DNA from: an uncultured Collinsella sp.
Lineage (GTDB): Bacteria; Actinomycetota; Coriobacteriia; Coriobacteriales; Coriobacteriaceae
Assembly: GCA_902496845.1 (NCBI GenBank)
Contig: CABVCJ010000072.1
Span: 1-9,019, forward strand
Direction: 5' to 3'
Length of the DNA: 9,019 bases
This document shows, piece after piece, positions 1 to 5,740 of this stretch; the first letter of the stretch is position 1; every line of letters starts with the position of its first letter. A program made the translations under genes and the position numbers. The notes beneath the pieces were generated by a model, which was given only the letters and a program-made list of their open reading frames with translations, was not told the DNA's origin and searched no databases.

Positions 1-1
1 C

Positions 2-223
2 AGCAGCGACAGCAAGTCCCCGCTTGCTCGCCTGGCAGACTACACCTTTAATACTGTGAACCACGAGGCACTGCTCACCACGGGCGACTTTGCGTTCTCC
101 AAGATGAGTGCCACGATGATAATCGAGGTTATCTACAACTTCCTGCTGCCCGAGATTGAAGACGCCCGCGAGCATATCAGCTACTACGAGGAGCTCATCC
201 AGCCGGATAAGGTCGTGGAGTAG
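2..223 (+). CDS. C-terminal fragment of an unidentified, probably helical protein (possibly a TetR-like regulator)
   Basis: An open frame enters from the left edge and runs 73 codons to a TAG; the 5' part lies outside the window. The fragment is mostly amphipathic and helical. It contains a hydrophobic stretch (SATMIIEVIYNFLLPEIED) followed by an acidic, tyrosine-bearing tail that ends PDKVVE. I recognise no catalytic motif. The look is compatible with the C-terminal ligand or dimerisation half of a TetR/AcrR-type repressor, but the DNA-binding N-terminus that would prove this is not present, so that assignment is a guess. It is the only plus-strand gene here, it converges on recN, and it ends about 90 bases before a strong terminator. 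Its codon use looks like that of the neighbouring genes. Confidence refers to its being a real gene; the function is unknown. Confidence 0.65.
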   Translation, partial: SSDSKSPLARLADYTFNTVNHEALLTTGDFAFSKMSATMIIEVIYNFLLPEIEDAREHISYYEELIQPDKVVE

Positions 224-256
224 GTTTTATCAGGGGACGTTATGTACCGTTCCGAT

Positions 257-408
257 AAAACTATGCCGGTTTACTACGATGAAATCGGAATATGCGACCA
301 CATCGTGTTTTAAAAGAAAACCGCAGGGGTTCTACCTGCGGTTTTCTTTTTACAATTTTAGCTGTGCTCGAGCTACGCCGATTCATCGTAGTAAACCGGC
401 ATAGTTTT
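257..408. repeat. 27-bp perfect inverted repeat enclosing a terminator
   Basis: The left arm (257-283) is perfectly complementary to the right arm (382-408): 27 bp beginning AAAACTATGCCGG. After one bulged A (284) four more bases pair (285-288 with 378-381). The arms flank about 98 bases containing the terminator hairpin at 312-350, so the whole unit is a nested palindrome of 152 bp. It lies between the convergent ends of the plus-strand gene and recN. No obvious target-site duplication flanks it. Read on either strand, an arm encodes MPVYYDE in one frame. I saw no further copy in the window. It may be a dispersed palindromic repeat or a two-layer bidirectional terminator. Confidence 0.85.
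312..351. terminator. Bidirectional intrinsic terminator between convergent genes
   Basis: A perfect 16-bp stem (312-327 with 335-350) closes a 7-base loop. The GC-rich core is CCGCAGG/CCTGCGG. It is flanked by an A-rich arm on the left and a T-rich arm on the right, so both strands give a GC hairpin followed by a U-tract. On the plus strand it ends the unidentified gene at 2-223. On the minus strand it ends the efp-to-recN operon, about 135 bases past the recN stop. This is a textbook rho-independent structure. Confidence 0.92.
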
Positions 409-485
409 TGACGGTCGGGCCAGACAAGCAAGTGGCGGTGCAACAATTGCTGATATTTTGTCCCCGCCAACGCTGTCAGCCCGTT

Positions 486-2114
486 CTAACCTCGAGCCTC
501 TTCCAACATCTGCTTGGCATGTGCCAGGCTTGCCTCAGATTGATCGCCACTCAGCATACGGGCGATCTCTGCGATGCGGGCGTCCCCGGTCACCTCATCC
601 AGATGCGTCTGGGGAACGTCGCCGGGCTCTTTGCTCACCACGTAGTGCTTGTCGGCCATGACCGCAACCTGCGCCAGGTGAGTTACGACAATCACCTGAT
701 GCGTAGCGGCGAGATCTGCCAGCACGCTCGCGAGGGCACGTGCTGTAGAGCCGCCGACACCGGCATCGACCTCGTCGAACACCAGCGTATCCACGCCGTC
801 CGCGTTACCGAGAACGACCTTGCTCGCCAGCATGACGCGGCTCAGCTCGCCGCCCGACGCAATGCGGCGCAGGGGGCGCGGCGTCAATCCGGCACCGCTG
901 CGGTACAAAAGCTCATAGCTCGAAGGGCCCGCCGGCGTCCACTCGGCACGCGGAAGATCGCGCGACTCCCAAACGAGCTCGGCGCCGCCCATCTCCAGGC
1001 GCGCCATCTGACGGCCAACCTCGTGACAAAAACGCGGGGCTGCGGTATTGCGTGCGCGCTTAAGTGCCTTAGCAGCAGCAAAAAGCTCGCGTTCGGCGCT
1101 CCCGAGTGCCTCGCGTGCCTTCTTGATCCGCTCATCGCCATCATCGACCAGGGACAACAGCTCTTGTGAGCGGTCGCGCATGGCAAAGACATCATCCATG
1201 GTGGGCCCCCACTGACGCAGCAGGCCCTTAAGATCGGAATAGCGCTCGCGCATACGAGCCAGCTCACGCGGATCGAAGGCGACCCCATCGCGATAGGCAC
1301 GCAGCTCGCTGGCACAATCCTCAAGTGAGATACAGGCATCCGAAAGTGCATCGGCAATGTCGCCCAGCTTGCGATCGACAGTAGCCATACGGGAGAGCTC
1401 CGCCACGGCACTGTTCACGGCATCGAGCGCTCCCCCTTCGGCGGCAAGCGATGTATGGGCATCGTTGGCCGTAGCCACCAACACCTCGGCATGCTCGGAG
1501 CGCGGCAGCAGCTCCTCGAGTTCCTCGTACTCGCCCGGCTTGGGGTCGACCTCGACGATGCGCTCCAGGGCGAAGCGCGCCTCCTCAACGCGACTCCCCT
1601 GCGCACGCGATGCCTCCTCGACGCGACGGACCTCCTTTGCGGCCGCGCGCGAGGCTTTAAAGCAAGCACGGTAGTGCTCAAGCGCCTCGAGTGCCGGGCG
1701 GCCTGCCCAGGCATCGACCATGGCAACATGATGCGCCGGGTCGAGGAGGCGCTGGTGCTCGTGCTGGCCGCAAAGATCCACCATCACGCCGACACACTCC
1801 GAAAGTTCGCGCACACTGGCGATGCGGCCGTCAATTTTTACGCGGCTGCGACCCTCGGTAGAAAGGCTGCGCTGCACGGTGAAGCCCTCCGTGTCGTGCG
1901 GTCCATCAAACAGACGTGCCTCGACGCTGGCAAGCGCCTCGCCCTCGCGCACCGTCGACGAATCCGCGCGCTCGCCCAAAATGAGCTTAAGCGCCGAGAG
2001 CAGCGCGGTCTTACCGGCGCCGGTTTCTCCGGTCAGAACCGTTAGACCCGCGCTCGGAACCAACGTCGCCTCACGAATGAGCGCAATGTTGGAAACCTGC
2101 AGCTCATCGATCAT
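486..2114 (-). CDS. recN: DNA repair protein RecN
   Basis: This is a cytoplasmic SMC-like ATPase recruited early to double-strand breaks, where it tethers DNA ends for RecA-dependent repair. The 542-residue product is close to the usual length (about 550-575). The N-terminal head carries Walker A GETGAGKT (residues 29-36) after the family opening LQVSNIALI. The middle (about 150-360) is charged and helical, as expected for the short coiled coil. The C-terminal head holds the ABC signature SGGELS (420-425), Walker B LVFDEVDAGVGG with D447/E448, and the switch histidine H479 in VVTHLAQVA. The ATG at 2114 is preceded by GGAG six bases upstream and overlaps the end of nadK by 11 bp, so the genes are probably translationally coupled. 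It is the last gene of the operon. The tlyA-nadK-recN order is as in mycobacteria. Confidence 0.97.
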   Translation of the reverse strand: MIDELQVSNIALIREATLVPSAGLTVLTGETGAGKTALLSALKLILGERADSSTVREGEALASVEARLFDGPHDTEGFTVQRSLSTEGRSRVKIDGRIASVRELSECVGVMVDLCGQHEHQRLLDPAHHVAMVDAWAGRPALEALEHYRACFKASRAAAKEVRRVEEASRAQGSRVEEARFALERIVEVDPKPGEYEELEELLPRSEHAEVLVATANDAHTSLAAEGGALDAVNSAVAELSRMATVDRKLGDIADALSDACISLEDCASELRAYRDGVAFDPRELARMRERYSDLKGLLRQWGPTMDDVFAMRDRSQELLSLVDDGDERIKKAREALGSAERELFAAAKALKRARNTAAPRFCHEVGRQMARLEMGGAELVWESRDLPRAEWTPAGPSSYELLYRSGAGLTPRPLRRIASGGELSRVMLASKVVLGNADGVDTLVFDEVDAGVGGSTARALASVLADLAATHQVIVVTHLAQVAVMADKHYVVSKEPGDVPQTHLDEVTGDARIAEIARMLSGDQSEASLAHAKQMLEEARG

Positions 2115-2964
2115 GACGCACTCCGTAGAACACGCGGCTCACCGAGTTATAGAAACTCTCGGGGCCGTAATCCAGCAGCAGCACATCGCCGGGACCGCGA
2201 CGCACAGCCACGCTCTCGACCGTGCCATCGCAGGTAATAAACTGTCCATCGATGGCGATCGCCGGCACGCTCGGGCGGTCATTGGACATAAAGATCTCGA
2301 CGACATCGCTCGGCGAGGTCAAAAAGGCGCGAGCCTGAATGGTATGCGGAGCGATGGGCACGCATACCATGCCCGTGTAATCGGGGCTGACGATAGGGCC
2401 GCCGGCGGAAAGCGCGTAGCCGGTGGAGCCGGTCGCTGTCGAAACGACGACACCGTCACCGCGCAGGCGGTCGATATGATGGCCGGACACCGTGATATCG
2501 AACTCGACCATATCGGACAGGGGGCCGCGCGTAAGCGCCATATCGTTGAGGGCAAACGTGCGCACGACATCCTTCGTGCCGTCTTCGCGCACCGAGACGA
2601 TATCGGCGGCGATGGTGGCGCGGCGGCTCACATGGAGCTCACCGGACAGGGCATCGCTCACAACCTGTAAAATGTCGCGCTCCTCGGGACTGGCCGCCGT
2701 CAAAAAGCCCAGGTGGCCATAGGAAAGACCCAAAATGGGAATCTCGCGGTAGTTGAGAATGCGGGCAGCGCGCAGCAGTGTGCCGTCGCCGCCGAGCGTG
2801 ATAACCAAGTCGGCATCGTCAACATCGGGCGTGCTCTGGATCTTGGAGCGCTGGTCGGCCGCCCATGCGACCTCGTAGCCCTGGCGCGAAAGCCAAAGTT
2901 CGAGCATCAGGCCGCTCTCGACGGCCTCTTGCTTGTAGTAATTGGGAACCAGAAAGACCTTCAT
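2104..2964 (-). CDS. nadK: NAD kinase
   Basis: Phosphorylates NAD to NADP in the cytoplasm using ATP or polyphosphate, and so is the source of NADPH for biosynthesis. The 286-residue protein has the family landmarks in order: ITLGGDGTLL with GGDGT at 58-62, the G-x-LGFLT segment at 84-89, an ND pair (140-141) at the position of the usual NE substrate motif, GDGVVVSTATGSTGYALSAGGP (about 169-190), PIAPHT (203-208) and IDGQ (238-241). The length is normal. Its ATG shares an ATGA overlap with the tlyA stop codon, and its 3' end overlaps recN by 11 bp, so it is clearly an internal operon gene. nadK between tlyA and recN is a recurrent actinobacterial arrangement (ppnK in Mycobacterium). Confidence 0.97.
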   Translation of the reverse strand: MKVFLVPNYYKQEAVESGLMLELWLSRQGYEVAWAADQRSKIQSTPDVDDADLVITLGGDGTLLRAARILNYREIPILGLSYGHLGFLTAASPEERDILQVVSDALSGELHVSRRATIAADIVSVREDGTKDVVRTFALNDMALTRGPLSDMVEFDITVSGHHIDRLRGDGVVVSTATGSTGYALSAGGPIVSPDYTGMVCVPIAPHTIQARAFLTSPSDVVEIFMSNDRPSVPAIAIDGQFITCDGTVESVAVRRGPGDVLLLDYGPESFYNSVSRVFYGVRHDR

Positions 2965-3773
2965 AGCGTTGCCGCTTTCTCGCTCAAAACCGATACCTGG
3001 GATTGCAGCTCATCGTCAGTGCGTTCGCCGGGGGCAAACCTCGTGCCGTACAGGAAAAACTCGACGTTGCCCTTGGCGCCATGAATAGGCGACACGCACA
3101 CATCGCGCGGGAACAGGCCCTTGGCGGCAAAGAGTTCAATCGCCGCCACGAGCGTATCGCGGCGGACGGCGGGGTCGGTCACGATACCGCCCTCGCCCAC
3201 CAGCGCAGCCGGCGCCTCAAACTGCGGCTTTACGAGCGTGCAAAACGAACCCGAAGGCTTCAGGCACGCCAGCACGGCGTCGATGATATTCGCGATACTC
3301 GTAAACGACACATCGCACACGGCCAGGTCGATAGCGCCACCGTAGCCGAGCTCGGGCAACTGCGTCACATTCGTTCGCTCGTGGAGCGTCACACGATCGT
3401 CTTGGCGCAGCGACCAATCAAACTGGGCGCGACCCACATCAACCGAAACGACCGTGGCGGCGCCACGCTTGAGCAGGCAATCGGTAAAGCCGCCCGTAGA
3501 ACAGCCCACATCGAGGCAAGCAAGGTCCGTCGGATCAATCCCAAACGAATCGAGTGCGCCCTCGAGCTTGAGCCCGCCGCGCCCCACATAGGGAATACGA
3601 CCCTTCACGTGCAACGGCAACCCGGGCGTTACCTTAAGGCCCGGCGAGGTCAAACGCTCGCCGCCGCTTGAGACCAAGCCGGCCATAAGAGTGCGAAGGG
3701 CATCCGCGCGATCGGCGCAGATGCCCTGTGAAATCAGTTCGTCATCAAGACGCACGCGTTTCATGAATGCCAT
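2961..3773 (-). CDS. tlyA: TlyA-family 2'-O-ribose rRNA methyltransferase (S4 + FtsJ-like domains)
   Basis: The family methylates cytidine 2'-OH groups in 23S (and in some members 16S) rRNA at the subunit interface; in mycobacteria its loss gives capreomycin resistance. From the ATG at 3773 the protein is 270 residues. An S4 RNA-binding domain (about 5-60, KRVRLDDELISQG) is followed by YVGRGGLKLEGAL and a Rossmann methyltransferase domain with SAM motif LDVGCSTGGFTD (87-98). The K-D-K-E catalytic set is visible as K69, D154, K182 (VKPQFE) and E238 (GNVEFF). Starts: ATG 3773 forms TGATG with the xseB stop. An in-frame TTG at 3776 and an ATG at 3764 are alternatives. No strong ribosome-binding site is visible, which fits coupling to xseB. 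It has historically been mislabelled as a hemolysin. Which rRNA sites it modifies cannot be told from sequence alone. Confidence 0.95.
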   Translation of the reverse strand: MAFMKRVRLDDELISQGICADRADALRTLMAGLVSSGGERLTSPGLKVTPGLPLHVKGRIPYVGRGGLKLEGALDSFGIDPTDLACLDVGCSTGGFTDCLLKRGAATVVSVDVGRAQFDWSLRQDDRVTLHERTNVTQLPELGYGGAIDLAVCDVSFTSIANIIDAVLACLKPSGSFCTLVKPQFEAPAALVGEGGIVTDPAVRRDTLVAAIELFAAKGLFPRDVCVSPIHGAKGNVEFFLYGTRFAPGERTDDELQSQVSVLSEKAATL

Positions 3774-4039
3774 CAACCATTCGTATCCGGAGACGCGGCC
3801 TGGCTATCCTTGGATTCATTTGCCGCATCCTCATCGTATTCCTGCTCGAGCTTATCGGCCTCGCGAGGCGTCAGCTCAAACTTATCGACCATGTCGACCG
3901 CACGGGAACCCAGCTCAATCGCCTCGTCAAACAGATCGAGCGACCGCTCCAGGGACGTATCCTTGGATCGAACGGTCGCGATGATCTGGTCCAAGCGGTC
4001 CGAAATCTCGTCGAAGTTGCGGACGGAACCCTCTGGCAT
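3773..4039 (-). CDS. xseB: Exodeoxyribonuclease VII small subunit
   Basis: XseB is the small helical subunit that binds several-to-one to XseA to form exonuclease VII, which degrades single-stranded DNA to oligonucleotides. The 88-residue product has the characteristic two-helix pattern: FDEISDRLDQIIATVRSKDTSLERSLDLFDEAIEL (about 9-43) followed by a second helix and an acidic, disordered tail (about 62-88). It starts two bases after the nusB stop, with GAGGAG inside the nusB end serving as ribosome-binding site. The stop overlaps the tlyA start by one base (TGATG). The large-subunit gene xseA, usually adjacent, is not in this window. Small helical proteins are easy to misassign, but the family pattern and the nusB/tlyA context agree. 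Confidence 0.9.
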   Translation of the reverse strand: MPEGSVRNFDEISDRLDQIIATVRSKDTSLERSLDLFDEAIELGSRAVDMVDKFELTPREADKLEQEYDEDAANESKDSQAASPDTNG

Positions 4040-4041
4040 GG

Positions 4042-4626
4042 CTACTCCTCGACGGTACCGGTCTCGGCCTCGGTGACCTCAGCATCCTCGTCGAGAACGC
4101 CGGCCGCAGCCTGAGCGGCGGCAACCTTGGCGGCAGCCTCGGCGGCCTGGGCCTCCTCGCGCGCACGGTCCTCGGCCAGCAGCTCCTGATACAGGTCCTC
4201 GCCCGGCAGCTCCTCGCTACGAGCGATCTTGCCCAGCACGCCGTTGACAAAAGACGCGGACTGATCAGTGCCATAGGCCTTGGCAAGCTCGACGGCCTCG
4301 TTGATCACGATGGCGTCGGAGACCTCCTCGTCGGTGAGGAAGCGCATCTCGTAGACGGCAATACGCAGCAAATTGCGGTCGGCGCCGGGCATGCGCATAA
4401 GATCCCAGTTCTTAGCGACGGAGCGCAGGGCGCAGTCGATGCGGTCGATGTGCTCGTAGGCACCGCGGCACAGCTCCAGCGCATAGGGGTCGAGGGGACC
4501 CTTCGAGATCAGGAAATCGCCCTCGAGGACGCGCTCGAGCGGGCTGTCCGTGGCCTCGGCCTGGAACAGCAGCTGCAGCGCCTGACTGCGGGCAAGCGTA
4601 CGCCCGCGATAAACCTTAAGGCTCAA
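4042..4626 (-). CDS. nusB: Transcription antitermination factor NusB with long acidic/Ala-rich tail
   Basis: NusB binds boxA RNA together with NusE (ribosomal protein S10) in rRNA antitermination. Residues about 8-140 form the standard all-helical fold: RTLARSQALQLLFQAE at 9-24, ADRNLLRIAVYEM at 82-94, and IVINEAVELAKAYGTDQSASFVNGVLGKI at 106-134, including the family's typical NEAVELAK and FVNGVL strings. The family is usually about 130-160 residues; here there is an extra tail of about 50 residues (145-194), rich in Ala and Glu and probably disordered. The start is TTG at 4626: an AAGGAG lies six bases upstream and no suitable ATG or GTG occurs nearby. It begins three bases after the Asp23-family stop. 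The product assignment is secure. Confidence 0.95.
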   Translation of the reverse strand: MSLKVYRGRTLARSQALQLLFQAEATDSPLERVLEGDFLISKGPLDPYALELCRGAYEHIDRIDCALRSVAKNWDLMRMPGADRNLLRIAVYEMRFLTDEEVSDAIVINEAVELAKAYGTDQSASFVNGVLGKIARSEELPGEDLYQELLAEDRAREEAQAAEAAAKVAAAQAAAGVLDEDAEVTEAETGTVEE

Positions 4627-4629
4627 AGG

Positions 4630-4992
4630 TTACTCCTTGGGGAAAACGAGACCATCGATGCAAACGTCAACGCGCTCGACCTCGACGCCCACCTGGGCGT
4701 CGATGGCGGCGACCACGGCGGCGCGAACGGCCTCGGCGAGTTTCTTGAACGGATAGCCAAAGAACACCACGACGCGCACGGTAAGTGCGAGCTTGTCGCC
4801 GATGACCTCGGCCTCGACCGCCGGCTCGGAAGCCGGGGCCTTGGACGAAAACATCATGGAGACAAGGTTGGTGGCAAGGTCCTTGACGCCCACGGAGGCG
4901 ATGCCCTCGACATCCGTGACGGCGCGCGAGACGATGGCGGTCAGAACATCGGGCGAAATGCCGATGCCGTCAATCTTGATTTCCTGGGGCAT
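4630..4992 (-). CDS. Asp23/Gls24 family protein
   Basis: A 120-residue protein of the Asp23/Gls24 (DUF322) family. The family signature is seen in IDGIGISPDVLTAIVSRAVTDVEGIASVG (about 7-35), followed by a variable linker (48-62), a beta segment ending VRVVVFFGYPFKKLAEAVRAAV (72-93) and a terminal VERVDVCIDGLVFP (105-118). Members are small cytoplasmic or membrane-anchored proteins linked to envelope stress in Firmicutes; their molecular role is not settled. The position just before nusB is as for yqhY in Bacillus. The ATG at 4992 follows AGGAGG four bases upstream, one of the strongest ribosome-binding sites in the window, and lies 24 bases after the efp stop. I would not name it asp23 itself. 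Confidence 0.92.
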   Translation of the reverse strand: MPQEIKIDGIGISPDVLTAIVSRAVTDVEGIASVGVKDLATNLVSMMFSSKAPASEPAVEAEVIGDKLALTVRVVVFFGYPFKKLAEAVRAAVVAAIDAQVGVEVERVDVCIDGLVFPKE

Positions 4993-5016
4993 GAGTCCTC
5001 CTAGAAGAGTTGGTTG

Positions 5017-5580
5017 CTAGACGCGGGAGACGAACTTGCCGTCGCGGGTGTCAACCTTGATGACCTCGCCCTCGTTGAGGTACATGGGGACCTGGATGAC
5101 GGCGCCGGTGTCGATGGTGGCCGGCTTGGTGGAACCCTGGACGGTATCGCCCTTGAAGCCCGGGTCGGTCTGGACGATGGTGGTCTCGATGAACATCGGC
5201 GGGGTCACGCCCATGAGCTCGTCGTCGGCGAAGAGCAGCTGGCAGGTGTCATTCTCGCGCAGCCACTTGGCGTTCTCGCCCACCATATCCTCGGGAACGG
5301 GAACCTGCTCGTAGGACTCGTTATCCATGAAGATGTAGTCGGCGCCGTCGTTGTAGAGGTACTGGAACTCACGGGTGGTGAGCATGACGCTCTCGAACTT
5401 GGTGCCGGCGTTGCAGGTGTTCTCGACGACGCGGCCGCTCTTGATGTCGCGGGTCTTGTAGCGCACGAAAGCGCCGCCCTTGCCCGGCTTGACGTGCTGG
5501 AACTCGACGATGGTGTAGACCTTGTCCTTAATGCGGAGACCGAGGCCGTTCTTGAAGTCGGCGGTAGAGATAGTAGGCAT
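5017..5580 (-). CDS. efp: Translation elongation factor P
   Basis: EF-P binds between the ribosomal P and E sites and speeds peptide bond formation on proline runs. The 187-residue length is standard. The N-terminal KOW-like domain (about 1-63) carries the tip loop HVKPGKGGAFVRYK with the tip lysine K34. The OB domain (about 68-125) and the C-terminal domain (about 130-187), ending near GEVIKVDTRDGKFVSRV, follow. The loop is PGKGG rather than the PGKGP reported for the actinobacterial unmodified group, so its modification state is open; no modification enzyme gene is nearby. The ATG at 5580 has AAAGG five bases upstream. It is the first gene of the operon, behind its own TATAAT box and after the peptidase terminator. 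Confidence 0.98.
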   Translation of the reverse strand: MPTISTADFKNGLGLRIKDKVYTIVEFQHVKPGKGGAFVRYKTRDIKSGRVVENTCNAGTKFESVMLTTREFQYLYNDGADYIFMDNESYEQVPVPEDMVGENAKWLRENDTCQLLFADDELMGVTPPMFIETTIVQTDPGFKGDTVQGSTKPATIDTGAVIQVPMYLNEGEVIKVDTRDGKFVSRV

Positions 5581-5637
5581 AGCGACCTTTCTTGTTATTG
5601 GCTAGACGCACAAACGTCCAAATTACATACGAGCGAA

Positions 5638-5643
5638 ATTATA
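5638..5643 (-). promoter_or_regulatory. -10 box (TATAAT) upstream of efp
   Basis: On the minus strand a perfect TATAAT lies about 58 bases before the efp ATG and just downstream of the peptidase terminator. No convincing -35 hexamer is seen at 16-18 bases spacing (the region reads GCCGCA-like), and there is no TGn extension. Transcription would start near 5631, giving a leader of about 50 nt. This is the natural promoter for efp-to-recN. Confidence 0.6.
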
Positions 5644-5674
5644 CACTTGCAGACGGCGGCTGCGGCGAGCGCAT

Positions 5675-5717
5675 AAAAAGAGAACGCGGGACGCCCGAAT
5701 CGATCCGGACGCCCCGC
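5675..5717 (-). terminator. Intrinsic terminator after the M24 peptidase
   Basis: On the minus strand a 14-bp stem (5704-5717 with 5686-5699; three G-U wobbles in RNA) closes a TCGA tetraloop. It is followed by TTCTC and a run of five T (complement of 5675-5679). It starts about 24 bases beyond the peptidase stop and ends just before the efp -10 box, so it separates the two transcription units. Confidence 0.85.
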
Positions 5718-5740
5718 CTCCAAAAACCCAAATGGATGGT

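Noticed and set aside
257..408. Miniature transposable element (MITE) interpretation
   Set aside because: The inverted arms and size would fit, but no target-site duplication is visible and the core is a working terminator. Not excluded, only unproven without other copies.
408..2670. Several plus-strand open frames of 196-282 codons opposite recN and nadK
   Set aside because: They are antisense to clearly identified genes with all motifs, overlap each other, and are biased in composition with no conserved pattern.
3774..3776. TTG start for tlyA one codon upstream
   Set aside because: The next codon is an ATG forming TGATG with the xseB stop. It numbers the K-D-K-E residues 69, 154, 182 and 238, which is the numbering I recall for the mycobacterial protein.
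5014..5676. 220-codon plus-strand open frame opposite efp
   Set aside because: It has a repetitive Gly/Leu/Val/Asp composition typical of a reverse-complement frame, and EF-P on the other strand is unambiguous.
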